Part shown: positions 1-8,879 of the stretch, one piece after another
How positions within the stretch are numbered: the stretch's first letter is position 1
How the letters are laid out: each line of letters starts with the position of its first letter
Source: Spirochaetota bacterium
Lineage (GTDB): Bacteria; Spirochaetota; UBA4802; UBA5550
Assembly: GCA_009787025.1 (NCBI GenBank)
Contig: WRGT01000061.1
Coordinates: forward strand, 1 to 37,884
Length of the DNA stretch: 37,884 nt
Reading direction: 5' to 3'
Program-made: the position numbers and the translations under genes
The notes under the pieces: model-generated
Database searches by the model: none
Told to the model about the DNA's origin: nothing
What the model saw: the letters and a program-made list of their open reading frames with translations, nothing else

Positions 1-112
1 GCCCCTACGATTGAACGCATGAATTTTCCGTATGGATAAAAAATTTTTTGTCTATATGAAATATATTTAATAAACCAATAAAATACATTTAATAAAACGA
101 GGAATTTAACAA

Positions 113-919
113 ATGAAAAAAATTCTATTCACAACATTCACAGCAATATGTATATCAATCATCATCCCATGTAAAACATACGCCCTTGATATAACCTTAG
201 GCGCAACTACATGGTACGCCCTAAGCGAGCAGTATTACACCCAAGTCAAGAACCCGCATGGGGTTATTAATAATTCCCTTGCTAAAAGCGACCCTGCATT
301 TCTCTATGGTCCCACTTTAGCTGTAAGATTCAGCAATGATTTTAATATTACATTTGTGTATCTTTACGGTTATTTTGAAACTGAAAAAAACCGAGGCGTC
401 GGCAATAAATCAAAGACTAAATTCAGCAGAAGCGATTCCGACCTTGCCTTAAATTACAGGTTAGGCGACTATTTTAAGGTTTTTGCAGGCATTAAATATT
501 TGTCTTACGGCATAACGCCTGCCAGGACTGATAATTATACCTTTGAGATTCCTGTAAATGTAGATATTCATACAAGTTACGGACCCGGAGCAGGTTTAAG
601 CGCAACTGTTCCGGTTATAGGAAATTTATTTGCCCTTGGCACAGTGTCGGGATTATATTTATGGGGTTCTCATGGCGCTGATATAACAGACATCGGGGGT
701 GGTAATCCACGAAATGTGAATTTGAAATATAACGAGTACGGTGTTAATTCAACCTTATCTCTTGCATATTACATAGCGCCCGCATCTGTTGTAATAAGTC
801 TTGGCGGTCGATTTCAATATCTTAAATCGGATTATAAGAAAAATGTCATATACTTGGATTCAATAGAATTTACGAGTTATGGCGCGACCTTGACTGCGAC
901 ATATACTTTTAGCATTTAG
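113..919 (+). CDS. Predicted outer-membrane beta-barrel protein, function unknown
   Basis: The 268-residue product begins with a clear signal peptide (Lys-Lys, then a hydrophobic stretch to about residue 22, ending near CKTYA). The mature part is made of alternating polar and hydrophobic strands rich in Tyr, Gly and Asn, and ends in an aromatic strand (TATYTFSI), as outer-membrane barrels do. No catalytic motif is visible. The ATG is preceded by GAGGA about 8 bases upstream. The stop codon touches the left arm of the inverted repeat at 920-1056. The barrel assignment is inference from composition and strand pattern; I do not recognise a specific family. A porin-like or OmpA/OmpW-type barrel is possible. 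Confidence 0.6.
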   Translation: MKKILFTTFTAICISIIIPCKTYALDITLGATTWYALSEQYYTQVKNPHGVINNSLAKSDPAFLYGPTLAVRFSNDFNITFVYLYGYFETEKNRGVGNKSKTKFSRSDSDLALNYRLGDYFKVFAGIKYLSYGITPARTDNYTFEIPVNVDIHTSYGPGAGLSATVPVIGNLFALGTVSGLYLWGSHGADITDIGGGNPRNVNLKYNEYGVNSTLSLAYYIAPASVVISLGGRFQYLKSDYKKNVIYLDSIEFTSYGATLTATYTFSI

Positions 920-1056
920 GTCAGAACCGGGATTTTTATGATTATTGCTGATTTATGTGATGTAGTACTTGTGGACTGATTGTTTTTAATTAAACTGAAA
1001 GCACTCTAACACAAATCACAAAAATCATTATAAATCATAAAAATCCCGGTTCTGAC
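920..1056. repeat. MITE-like inverted repeat
   Basis: Two perfect 24-base arms, 920-943 (starts GTCAGAACCGGGATTTTTAT) and its exact reverse complement at 1033-1056, bound a 137-base element. The arms continue inward with mismatches (949-961 against about 1014-1026). The left arm begins directly after the stop codon of the preceding gene. No transposase is encoded. The sequence resembles short palindromic elements with GATTTTTATGATT-like repeats that occur in many copies in other bacterial genomes; that resemblance is from memory. The transcript could fold into a long hairpin and also end transcription of the gene before it. Confidence 0.75.
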
Positions 1057-1393
1057 GTTTTAGCACCAAATATTTTTTTGTAATACCATAAGTCATTCTC
1101 TCGTATAGTTTATATATTCTATAAAAGATTAAAAATGACGCGTGATAAATAATTTTTTATATTCATAATAAATTATTCATTATATTTATTTTTGTTATGT
1201 TTTAAGATTTTAATTCCATTTCTCACTTACATTTTTTTACAAATTCAATTCAGTTAAATTAATCTTTTCACGATAATAGATTGTAAGTAAGTGAAATATT
1301 TAATTTCAAAAGAATCAATTTATTTGTGTTGGGATGTATTTAGTATAAGTGCATTTAGTAAACTATGAGTATGATACTTTAATGAGGTAAGGG
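1057..1393. other. AT-rich gap upstream of fliK
   Basis: No gene is visible. The region is very AT-rich. It holds one 8-base inverted repeat, TCACTTAC at 1223-1230 and GTAAGTGA at 1287-1294, which might be an operator. The promoter of the fliK-flgD-flgE module should lie here, but I found no well-spaced -35/-10 pair. Confidence 0.5.
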
Positions 1394-2845
1394 ATGTTTG
1401 ATCATTTAAAAATCGATCAGAGCAGCGTTGGAAATCTTCCTGCAAATCATGAAAGAGATCTGTCTAAGAATATTTCAGCAAAGACCGGAAGCGATTTTTT
1501 TTCTATGCTTATTGAGCAAACAAGATATGATAATAAAAAAAGTCAAGTTGAGAGTGATTATAGAGAACGCGAACCGGAGAGGAATTTTGCAAAGGATAAT
1601 TTTAATCAGCCTGTTAAAATATCCAACGATGAAATAAGAACTGAAGATGCTAATAATGAAAATATTCAGCTTAGTAAAGATAGAGACGGCTTGCAGCATA
1701 AACATATAGACGAGACTAACGAAAAAACTCATAAAGAGATTGAGAAGGGAAAATCATCATCTCTAAAAGAACTTAATGATAAAAGCGGCAATAAACTTTC
1801 AGAAGGAGATAACAGCATTGTATTACAACTCCAGAGTGAGAACAACATCAAAAGGCTTATGGAGATAATCAAAGCTGTTCTGAACGGCGATAAAAAAAAT
1901 GAAGATGACAGTTATAAAAAGCTGTTTAGTAATTTAAAATTTAATAATGATAAACCAAATAGAGGTTTAACAGAGCCGCATATAAAGACCGGCGCAGAGA
2001 ATAATCATAAAGCTTTAGATGAAATAATCAGTAAAATAACAAAAGAATTCAAAGAAAGTATAAGTAAGGAATTGTCTAAAATTTTAGAAGATAGAAGGTC
2101 TATTGGTAAACAACATCATCTTACCGACAGAGAACTAAAAGATATAGCTTTAAACATAATAGAAGGAATTAAAAAGAATAAAGGTAAGGATGTTGTCCGG
2201 CATGACTCAAAGCATGTGACAACAGATGATATTAAAAATGATAAAAATAATATAAATACAACCGAGCAGCAATTTTTTAAAAAGGTTGAACTCTCCGACA
2301 GTATGCTTCTTGAAAAGAACAGCACAGGAGATAAAAATTCATATAAAGAAAATTTCAATTATAACAGCAGTAAGTTGGATTTTTCAAATAAAACCGGGTT
2401 AGATAAAATTGAAAAAAATATGAAGATGCCGGATTTTAAAGAGAATCTTCAGGAAATAATTGATAAAGCAAAGATAACTGTCCGTGACAACCGCAATGGT
2501 TCTTTTATTGTAAGGCTTAGTCCTCAGGAGCTTGGAAATGTAAATGTTAATCTTATTATGAAAAATGGAGTGATTACCGGGAAGTTTCTTGTCGATAATG
2601 AAGATGTAAAGAATATTCTGCTTAATAATATTCAAGAACTAAAATTTCAGCTTAATGAAGCCGGTATTGAAGTTGGAGAGTTTAGTGTTGGAGTGGACAG
2701 CAGGCATGAAAGAAATTTGAGCAGCAATAGAGATGAGATGTTGATTTTTCCTGCTGTTGATTCAGATAAGGAGATTATTACAGCTTCGGAGATTTACAAT
2801 TCAATAACAGAAACACATATTGGCCATATCAATATGATTATATAG
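1394..2845 (+). CDS. fliK: Flagellar hook-length control protein FliK
   Basis: FliK is an exported ruler that measures the hook and switches the flagellar export gate from hook to filament substrates. This 483-residue product has the usual plan: a long, low-complexity, Lys/Asp/Asn-rich N-terminal two thirds and a compact C-terminal FliK domain (about residues 355-440) with the family signature LSPQELGNVNVNL, followed by a segment ending LNEAGIEVGEFSVGV. The ATG is preceded by GAGGTAAGGG. flgD follows after 9 bases and flgE after that, the order used in spirochaete and other flagellar operons. The N-terminal part is poorly conserved in the family, so the call rests on the C-terminal domain and the neighbours. 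Confidence 0.9.
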   Translation: MFDHLKIDQSSVGNLPANHERDLSKNISAKTGSDFFSMLIEQTRYDNKKSQVESDYREREPERNFAKDNFNQPVKISNDEIRTEDANNENIQLSKDRDGLQHKHIDETNEKTHKEIEKGKSSSLKELNDKSGNKLSEGDNSIVLQLQSENNIKRLMEIIKAVLNGDKKNEDDSYKKLFSNLKFNNDKPNRGLTEPHIKTGAENNHKALDEIISKITKEFKESISKELSKILEDRRSIGKQHHLTDRELKDIALNIIEGIKKNKGKDVVRHDSKHVTTDDIKNDKNNINTTEQQFFKKVELSDSMLLEKNSTGDKNSYKENFNYNSSKLDFSNKTGLDKIEKNMKMPDFKENLQEIIDKAKITVRDNRNGSFIVRLSPQELGNVNVNLIMKNGVITGKFLVDNEDVKNILLNNIQELKFQLNEAGIEVGEFSVGVDSRHERNLSSNRDEMLIFPAVDSDKEIITASEIYNSITETHIGHINMII

Positions 2846-2854
2846 GAGTGTTTT

Positions 2855-3313
2855 ATGGAACTTTATAAAATGGCAGAAGTTGAAAAATTGAATGCGGCTA
2901 TACAGGCTAACGAGTCCAATAAAAAGTATAAAACAGGCGAGCCTGAAGAAAAAAATGGTCTTGGCAAAGATTCATTTCTTAAACTTCTGGTTACGGAATT
3001 AAGGCATCAGGACCCGACAAGACCTATGGAAGACAAAGAGTTTATTGCGCAGATGGCTCAGTTCTCAAGCTTAGAACAGATAACAAATCTGAACAAAGAG
3101 ATGAAAAATCTTGTACAGAGCTCAAAATCTGCAGAGGCATATAGTATATTAGGACGTGATATTGAGGCATACGATCCGAAACAGCAGAAGACAATTATCG
3201 GAACAGTAAATTCTGTTTTCTATAAAGGCGATGAGATCATGATAAGTGTTGGGAAAGATCAAATCTCTATGGCGGATATTCATTCTGTGAATATCAGAGA
3301 GAGAAGTAATTAG
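2855..3313 (+). CDS. flgD: Flagellar hook assembly protein FlgD
   Basis: FlgD caps the growing hook and helps FlgE subunits polymerise. The 152-residue product contains the typical core LGKDSFLKLLVTELRHQDP, then PMEDKEFIAQMAQFSSLEQ at about residues 35-80. It is short: the C-terminal Fn3/tudor-like domains of longer FlgD proteins are mostly absent, as in many spirochaetes. GGAGTG lies 4 bases before the ATG. It sits between fliK and flgE and is very likely co-transcribed with both. Confidence 0.93.
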   Translation: MELYKMAEVEKLNAAIQANESNKKYKTGEPEEKNGLGKDSFLKLLVTELRHQDPTRPMEDKEFIAQMAQFSSLEQITNLNKEMKNLVQSSKSAEAYSILGRDIEAYDPKQQKTIIGTVNSVFYKGDEIMISVGKDQISMADIHSVNIRERSN

Positions 3314-3317
3314 GCAG

Positions 3318-3336
3318 GGGCGGCAACCTGCCGCCC
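3318..3336. repeat. GC-rich palindrome GGGCGGC-5-GCCGCCC
   Basis: A perfect 7-base inverted repeat with a 5-base loop lies in the flgD-flgE gap, 5 bases after the flgD stop. It shares the GGGGCGG core with the palindromes at 7046-7066 and 18315-18372. No U-run follows, so a terminator role is doubtful; a dispersed REP-like repeat fits better. Confidence 0.7.
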
Positions 3337-3402
3337 GCAAAGAAGTGAAATAAGTAAAAGAAGTAATTAAGTTTTAAAAAATACAATTAGGAGTTATCTG
3401 AT

Positions 3403-4776
3403 ATGATGCGTTCGCTCTATTCAGGTGTATCAGGCTTAAAAAATCATCAGACAAGGATGGATGTTATAGGGCATAACGTTGCCAATGTTAACACTTATGG
3501 TTATAAAACTCAAAGGGTTACATTTCAGGATATGCTCTCACAAACAATGTCAGGCGCGGCAAAACCCGAAGAAAACAGAGGGGGGATTAATCCAAAACAG
3601 GTAGGGCTTGGAATGACTGTTGCCTCTATTGACAGGATTTTTACGCAAGGTTCCCTTCAAACAACAGGGAACAATACCGACGTAGCTATATCCGGCGATG
3701 GTTTTTTTGTAGTTGCAGACGGAGATAAAAAATATTATACAAGAGCCGGAACTTTTGGTCTTGATAGAGACGGAACGCTTGTTAATCCTGCAAATGGTTT
3801 AAAGGTACAGGGATGGATGGCTACTACCGGTATAAACGGAGAGAAGATTGTAAGACCTAACGGCGCTTTGGAAGATCTCATTATACCTGTTTACGGTAAA
3901 GTTGATGCAAAGGAAACAAACAATATAAGATATAAATGTAACTTGGATTCAAGGAGTCCGGAAATTCCGCCGGAAGCTGATTCCAGAATGAGAGCATCTG
4001 CCGCAATTACTACAAGTATAGATACTTACGATAATCTGGGTAATACGCACAGGCTTACACTGATGTTTTGGAAAACCGGATTTAATAAATGGACTGCATC
4101 GGCTGCGCTTACTGGGGTAAACAGTCCTGTAATCCTTGACGTTCATCCCGGAGGCGGTCAGAATAATCAGTTTAATCCTACAAGCAGAATGGATTTGCGA
4201 TTTTCTCCTGACGGCAGACTTATTTCCGTGTCTGATGGTTCCAGCCCGGATGAACTTAATCAGGGCAACTTAACAGTTCATGCAAATTTTAGAGTAGCAG
4301 GCGATCCTAATATTAGAGATATTGCATTAAATCTTGGAGAGGCTGGTGTTATTTCAGGTATTACACAGTTTGCTTCTACCTCTACTACAAAGGCTGTAGA
4401 GCAAGACGGATATAATATGGGATATATGGAATCATTTAGTATTGATAACGGTGGAGTGATAACCGGTGTTTATTCCAATGGGACAAAACAGGCTGTAGGT
4501 CAGTTGTCAATGGCTGTCTTTACCAACCCTCAAGGTCTTATTTCAGCCGGTGAGAATCTCTTTGAGTCTTCTAATAACTCAGGTTTGGCAAATATAGGCG
4601 CCGCGCAGGAGGCTGGCAGAGGGAAATTTGTTGCAGGGACTCTTGAGATGTCTAATGTTGATTTATCCGATCAATTTACGGATATGATTGTTACACAGAG
4701 AGGTTTTCAATCTAACTCAAGATCAATTACAACATCAGATCAGATGCTTCAGGAAGTCTTATCATTAAAGAGGTAA
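3403..4776 (+). CDS. flgE: Flagellar hook protein FlgE, spirochaete type
   Basis: FlgE polymerises into the hook, the universal joint between rod and filament; in spirochaetes it works in the periplasm. The 457-residue product opens with MMRSLYSGVSGLKNHQTRMD and has the flagellar rod/hook N-terminal domain (residues 1-40), a FlgE D1/D2 middle part, and a C-terminal helix ending SITTSDQMLQEVLSLKR. Lys166 and Cys179, the latter in YKCNLD, have the same 13-residue spacing as Lys165 and Cys178 of Treponema denticola FlgE, which form a lysinoalanine cross-link between hook subunits. AGGAG lies 9 bases before the first ATG (3403); the second ATG at 3406 is an equal alternative. In Borrelia and Treponema flbD-motA-motB follow; here rnpB does. 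Confidence 0.96.
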   Translation: MMRSLYSGVSGLKNHQTRMDVIGHNVANVNTYGYKTQRVTFQDMLSQTMSGAAKPEENRGGINPKQVGLGMTVASIDRIFTQGSLQTTGNNTDVAISGDGFFVVADGDKKYYTRAGTFGLDRDGTLVNPANGLKVQGWMATTGINGEKIVRPNGALEDLIIPVYGKVDAKETNNIRYKCNLDSRSPEIPPEADSRMRASAAITTSIDTYDNLGNTHRLTLMFWKTGFNKWTASAALTGVNSPVILDVHPGGGQNNQFNPTSRMDLRFSPDGRLISVSDGSSPDELNQGNLTVHANFRVAGDPNIRDIALNLGEAGVISGITQFASTSTTKAVEQDGYNMGYMESFSIDNGGVITGVYSNGTKQAVGQLSMAVFTNPQGLISAGENLFESSNNSGLANIGAAQEAGRGKFVAGTLEMSNVDLSDQFTDMIVTQRGFQSNSRSITTSDQMLQEVLSLKR

Positions 4777-4803
4777 AATTCTATAGGTGATGATTGATAT
4801 AGT

Positions 4804-4836
4804 AAAGGCTGTTCGGGAACGTTCAGTCTTTTTATA
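4804..4836 (+). terminator. Probable terminator after flgE
   Basis: AAAGGCTG and CAGTCTTT pair (one G-U) around an inner small hairpin TTC-GG-GAA, and the right arm runs into a T-rich tract. The position 28 bases after the flgE stop suits the end of the fliK-flgD-flgE transcript. Confidence 0.55.
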
Positions 4837-4990
4837 TTTTAAATAAACTAAAAAATTATTTAAAATTTAACAGCTATTATTTAATAATAATCTTGACTAA
4901 TAAATAACAAAACATTCAATGAGAAAAAATTTATTTGTTTTTATTGAATTTTTTGATTATGAATCTAAATCTTTTGCATAATAAAAATAG

Positions 4991-5010
4991 TATTCAATAG
5001 TATTCAATAG
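4991..5010. repeat. 10-base tandem duplication TATTCAATAG
   Basis: Two exact copies lie head to tail and the second ends on the first base of the mature RNase P RNA. It may be a slippage product in the rnpB promoter or 5-prime processing region. Confidence 0.7.
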
Positions 5011-5351
5011 AGGGGAACAAGCAGTTGCGCGACCAGCTAAGGAGTGAGAAAAGTCCGGACATCAAAGGGCGGGATGCCGGGTAATACCCGGGCGCCGTGA
5101 GGCGATGGAAAGTGCAACAGAAAATATACCGCCGGTTTAATATAAACCGGTAAGGGTGAAATGGCGAGGTAAGAGCTCACCGCATATTCTGTAAAGAGTA
5201 TGGCAGTGCAAACCCCATCTGATGCAAAGCCAAGTAGTCAACCGTTTGAAAGCTGCCCGCTTGAGGTTGAGGGTAGGCTGCAAAGATATTTATGGCAACA
5301 TAGATACAAGATAAATAGCTGCTTAAACAGAATCCGGCTTATGTTCCCCTC
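5010..5351 (+). ncRNA. rnpB: RNase P RNA, bacterial class A
   Basis: This is the catalytic RNA of RNase P, which removes 5-prime leaders from tRNA precursors. The ends pair: GAGGGGAAC at 5010-5018 with GTTCCCCTC at 5343-5351 forms helix P1. Conserved core blocks appear in order: AGTCCGGAC (P4 5-prime strand region), GGAAAGTGCAACAGAAAA near 5106-5123, ACCGCC, TAAGGGTGAAATGGCGAGG, TAAGAGCTCACCGC, GCAAACCCCATC, and ACAGAATCCGGCTTAT (P4 3-prime strand) next to P1. The length of about 342 bases is normal. An open frame across its 3-prime half is not a gene. It lies alone between flgE and sppA. Confidence 0.96.
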
Positions 5352-5400
5352 TGTTGAATATTATTGTTGTTATATTAAGAGTAAGTTTTAGAGAAATTAT

Positions 5401-5428
5401 TTGATATAAATAATAAAAATTGTATAAT
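5401..5428 (+). promoter_or_regulatory. Sigma-70-type promoter for sppA
   Basis: TTGATA (5401-5406) and TATAAT (5423-5428) are separated by 16 bases. Transcription should start near 5435, only a few bases before the sppA ATG at 5442, so the leader would be very short or nearly absent, in keeping with the lack of a good ribosome site. Confidence 0.5.
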
Positions 5429-5441
5429 ATGGTGTAAGTGT

Positions 5442-6380
5442 ATGGATAAACAGAGAAAGATTATGACTGCTATTTTAGCTCTACTCGCGCTGATTGCCGT
5501 TATTGCTGTGATTGACATTAGTCTCAAAATTGATAAAAAAAGTAAGTCGGATTTAAAACTGACGCTTAGGGATTTTGGGCAGGGTATTGAGATTGTACGC
5601 GTCGAAGGTCCTATTGAAATGTCCGATAACACCAGGGCTTTTGGAATGTCTCAAGGCGCTGAGGGTGTAATTAAGCAGCTCAATGATATTGAGAAGAATA
5701 GTAATATAAAAGGCGTAGTTGTAAGAATAAATTCTCCCGGCGGTACTGTGGCTGCAACTCAGGAGATATATGAAAAAATATGGAAACTAAGAAAAAAGAA
5801 TATAATCACTGTTGCTTCAATGGGTGATGTTGCAGCATCAGGCGGATATTATGTTGCATCTGCATGTAATTATATTATGGCAAATTACGGTACAATAACA
5901 GGTTCCATAGGAGTTATTTCATATTCACCTAATCTAAAACGCCTTTTTGATAAGCTGGGTATTGAAATGAATGTGATAAAGAGCGGAAAGTATAAGGATA
6001 TACTTAGTTCGCACCGTGATATAACTCCGATGGAGAAAACATTGATTCAAGAGATGATAGATCAATCATACCATAAATTTGTTAAAGATATAGCGCTTGG
6101 AAGAAATATGAATCAAGATGATATACTGCCTATAGCTGACGGACGTGTTATGAATGGAGAGACTGCGCTTAATAATAAATTAATAGATCAATTAGGAACT
6201 TTTGAAGATGCAATAATTAAAGCTAAAGAATTGGCGTCTCTTGATCCTGATGCGCCGGTATATGAACATAACGTATCTCCATTTAAAGAGATACTTGAGT
6301 CTATGAAAAATATTTTTTTTGGCAGATTTTCTGTGAATAAAGAACTGTTCTATAATTTAGACAGAATTGAGTATAGGTAA
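5442..6380 (+). CDS. sppA: Signal peptide peptidase SppA, S49 family
   Basis: SppA is a membrane-bound serine protease that degrades signal peptides after their release and may clear membrane protein fragments. The 312-residue protein has one N-terminal membrane anchor (about residues 8-27) and a single S49 domain, the short SppA form. The nucleophile is Ser133 in DVAASGGYY, and the general base is probably Lys183 in KSGKYKDI. The oxyanion and substrate strand RINSPGGTVAAT lies at about 95-106. It appears to form an operon with the membrane protein gene that starts 6 bases after its stop. Confidence 0.92.
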   Translation: MDKQRKIMTAILALLALIAVIAVIDISLKIDKKSKSDLKLTLRDFGQGIEIVRVEGPIEMSDNTRAFGMSQGAEGVIKQLNDIEKNSNIKGVVVRINSPGGTVAATQEIYEKIWKLRKKNIITVASMGDVAASGGYYVASACNYIMANYGTITGSIGVISYSPNLKRLFDKLGIEMNVIKSGKYKDILSSHRDITPMEKTLIQEMIDQSYHKFVKDIALGRNMNQDDILPIADGRVMNGETALNNKLIDQLGTFEDAIIKAKELASLDPDAPVYEHNVSPFKEILESMKNIFFGRFSVNKELFYNLDRIEYR

Positions 6381-6385
6381 ATGAA

Positions 6386-6988
6386 ATGACAATTGAAAGT
6401 TTTAAATCTCTCAGATGGACAGATTATTTTCTTTATACAATATTAGATCCTCGTGAATTGTATAGAATGGTTAAGCAAAAGGATCCTGATCCGTTTGTAT
6501 TAAGTTTTACCATCCCTGTAGCATATTCGATATTTGCAATACTCACAATGTCGCTAACCGGTAAGGAGTCCAATTTTTTTTATCATAAAATGAGTTATGG
6601 ATGGATATTGATTTTCATTTATACTCTCTCTAAGATAATAATTTACTCTTCACTTATTGATATTACTGCACAATTTTTTGGTTACAGAGGGAATATTAAG
6701 GAGATTATTACACTTTACAATTTTTCTCTATTCCCTGAATTATTTTTTCTACCGGTTGTTTATACATTTGTTACAATAGATTTCGCTCCTTCTTTTTTCT
6801 ATATATTGTTTTCTATTGTTTTTTTGATTTGGCAGGTAATGATTTTAACGCAGAGTTTTTCAGAGATGCATTCAATCGATTTTAATAAATCTTTATTTAT
6901 TCTAATTCTTCCGGTCGTTCTAATCGGTCTGATTTTTTTTATGATAGCAGTATTACTTATTATTTTAGCTGTCGGATTCATTGCTTGA
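6386..6988 (+). CDS. Yip1-family integral membrane protein
   Basis: The 200-residue product has about five hydrophobic segments and an N-terminal cytoplasmic part (SLRWTDYFLYTILDPRELYR) of the kind found in bacterial Yip1-domain proteins, where the domain is usually preceded by a short Asp-Pro motif. Its biochemical role is unknown. It begins 6 bases after the sppA stop and is probably co-transcribed with it. The call is by membrane topology and the N-terminal motif, so a different small membrane family is possible. Confidence 0.6.
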   Translation: MTIESFKSLRWTDYFLYTILDPRELYRMVKQKDPDPFVLSFTIPVAYSIFAILTMSLTGKESNFFYHKMSYGWILIFIYTLSKIIIYSSLIDITAQFFGYRGNIKEIITLYNFSLFPELFFLPVVYTFVTIDFAPSFFYILFSIVFLIWQVMILTQSFSEMHSIDFNKSLFILILPVVLIGLIFFMIAVLLIILAVGFIA

Positions 6989-7013
6989 TAAGATTGGGGC
7001 TGTAACAAAAGAT

Positions 7014-7066
7014 TGCCGCACTTTACGGCGGCACGTGCGGCACACGGGCGGCAAAATTGCCGCCCC
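7014..7066. repeat. Composite GC-rich REP-like palindromes
   Basis: TTGCCGC, GGCGGCA and GTGCGGCAC segments are followed by a near-perfect palindrome, GGGCGGCAA at 7046-7054 against TTGCCGCCC at 7057-7065, and then CCCTAC. It lies between two convergent genes and stands out sharply from the AT-rich surroundings. It belongs with the repeats at 3318-3336 and 18315-18372. Confidence 0.7.
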
Positions 7067-7076
7067 TACTAAAAAA

Positions 7077-7433
7077 CTATTTGGCATGTTTTGCAATGTC
7101 CGTAAACCAAAGGGCAGTTGCGCCGTCTCCCTCAAGTTTAAGTGAACCGTCCTTAAGCGCTTCCATTCTTTTCGCATTATCTTTTGTTGTTAGTATTGAC
7201 GCGCCTGTCGCTGCATCTTTCCAAACAAGGGATACGGTCGGATTAGCTGAAATACCCTTGGTAGATATAACTTCTCCATTATTAAATGTATAATATCTTC
7301 CCTTTGAATTATCCGCAGTCTTTATCTGAACTGTACAATTCTTTTCAGATATCTTCTTTTTAAACTCAGCATCTTTTTTTGCCTTTTTGACTAATTTTCT
7401 GCCAAGTACAAATAGTATAAGCTTAAATTTCAT
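7077..7433 (-). CDS. SCP2-like lipid-binding domain protein
   Basis: The 118-residue product has a short basic N-terminus with one hydrophobic stretch (KLILFVLGRKL) and then a compact alpha/beta domain that matches the SCP2 sterol/lipid carrier pattern in outline: a strand with TVQIKTADN, a segment NPTVSLVWKDAATGASILT, and the closing LKDGSLKLEGDG followed by a C-terminal helix. SCP2 domains bind hydrophobic ligands such as fatty acids or acyl-CoA. The ATG follows a strong ribosome site, GAGGGAGG. The aminotransferase gene lies 49 bases upstream on the same strand, but nothing links their functions. The family call is moderate and rests on motif memory. Confidence 0.55.
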   Translation of the reverse strand: MKFKLILFVLGRKLVKKAKKDAEFKKKISEKNCTVQIKTADNSKGRYYTFNNGEVISTKGISANPTVSLVWKDAATGASILTTKDNAKRMEALKDGSLKLEGDGATALWFTDIAKHAK

Positions 7434-7482
7434 AAAGCCTCCCTCTATAATTTATTTAAAAGTTAATAACTTTTTGTTCAAA

Positions 7483-8694
7483 CTAAATAAGTTTTTCTAC
7501 AGCATCTCTGATTCTATTTAGACCCTCTTTAAGATTTTCATCTGATGTAGCAAATGACATTCGAAAATAATTATCATTGCCGAATGCTATTCCGGGAACA
7601 ACAGCAGTTCTTGCTTCCTCCATGAAATATGCGCAAAGAGAAGATGACTTATACGGGTCTTTGTATTTTTCAGCTATACTGTTCCATTTTTTAAATTTAT
7701 AAATTTCACTCACACGCGGGAAAGCATAAAAAGCGCCTTCGGGATTATAACATGATATCCCCGGTATGGAATTTAATTCATCTACTACAAACTTTCTTCT
7801 CCTGTGAAAGGCTATCATCATCTCCGAAAGTACGCTTTGGTCACCTGTAAGCGCCTCTACAGCAGCCCACTGTGAGATTGTTGTAGGATTTGATGTGGAC
7901 TGCCCCTGTAGAATATCTATTTTGTTTACAATATCTCTGTTTCCTGCTATATAACCGATTCTCCATCCTGTCATTGCATATGTTTTAGATACTCCATTGA
8001 TTATTATTGTCTTTTTCTTCATAGCATCAGATACATTAGCTATATTGTGAAATTTAAATCCGTCAAAAGTAATCGCTTCATAAATATCGTCAGATATTGG
8101 TATTATATCCGTATTTTCAATGACTTCTGCAATTTTACTCAATTCATCCATAGAATATGCAGTGCCTGTAGGGTTAGACGGTGAATTTATTATAATAGCT
8201 TTGGTTTTTTTTGTAATATTTTCAGCAATCTGTTTTGGTGTAATTTTAAAGCCTGTATCGGATTCTGTGTTTATTATAACAGGTTTTCCTCCGGCAAGGA
8301 GCACTATATCCGGGTATGAAACCCAATATGGCGCTTGAATTATAACTTCATCTCCCTCATCTATTAAAACCTGCATAAGATTATAAAACGAATGTTTTCC
8401 TCCGCAATTGATTATAACTTCAGACTGGTCATATTCCAGATTATTGTCTCTTTTAAATTTTTTTACTACTGCATTTTTAAGTTCCGGAATACCGCCGGAA
8501 GGAGTATATCGAGTTTTACCTGATTCTATGGCGTTTATAGCTGCTGTTCTAATATTTTTAGGAGTGTCAAAATCCGGTTCTCCGGCGCCAAATCCGATAA
8601 TATCAACTCCCTGAGATTTTAGGCTGTTTGCCATTGAGGTGACAGCAATTGTCGGAGATGGTTTAATTTTAAGTATTCTCTTAGAAAATTCCAT
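7483..8694 (-). CDS. PLP-dependent aspartate-type aminotransferase, class I
   Basis: This cytoplasmic enzyme should move an amino group between an amino acid (probably aspartate or an aromatic amino acid) and a 2-oxo acid, using pyridoxal phosphate. The 403 residues fit subgroup I-beta of aspartate aminotransferases. Visible landmarks are GEPDFDTP (39-46), SPSNPTGT (171-178, with Asn174 contacting the cofactor), SDDIYE (201-206, with Tyr205) and the cofactor lysine Lys237 in GVSKTYAMTGWRIGY. A C-terminal FRMSFA segment holds the arginine that grips the substrate carboxylate. The ATG at 8694 has AAGGAT upstream. Substrate choice cannot be read from the sequence. Confidence 0.9.
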   Translation of the reverse strand: MEFSKRILKIKPSPTIAVTSMANSLKSQGVDIIGFGAGEPDFDTPKNIRTAAINAIESGKTRYTPSGGIPELKNAVVKKFKRDNNLEYDQSEVIINCGGKHSFYNLMQVLIDEGDEVIIQAPYWVSYPDIVLLAGGKPVIINTESDTGFKITPKQIAENITKKTKAIIINSPSNPTGTAYSMDELSKIAEVIENTDIIPISDDIYEAITFDGFKFHNIANVSDAMKKKTIIINGVSKTYAMTGWRIGYIAGNRDIVNKIDILQGQSTSNPTTISQWAAVEALTGDQSVLSEMMIAFHRRRKFVVDELNSIPGISCYNPEGAFYAFPRVSEIYKFKKWNSIAEKYKDPYKSSSLCAYFMEEARTAVVPGIAFGNDNYFRMSFATSDENLKEGLNRIRDAVEKLI

Positions 8695-8879
8695 TCATAT
8701 CCTTATAAATATATAAAATTGTTTATTATTAAATATTTTAGCAGAAGATTTAACAAAGAAATTCAGATTAGATTTTTCTATACTGTCAAGTTTTTTATTG
8801 CTAATATGATTTTTTATTGAAATTTATTTGATAAAAAGAATTATTGTTAATATTTGGTTAAGATTATATAGAGAGTGTT

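Noticed and set aside
5200-5391. 63-codon open frame on the plus strand
   Set aside because: It lies in the 3-prime half of rnpB, whose conserved core and P1 pairing explain the sequence.
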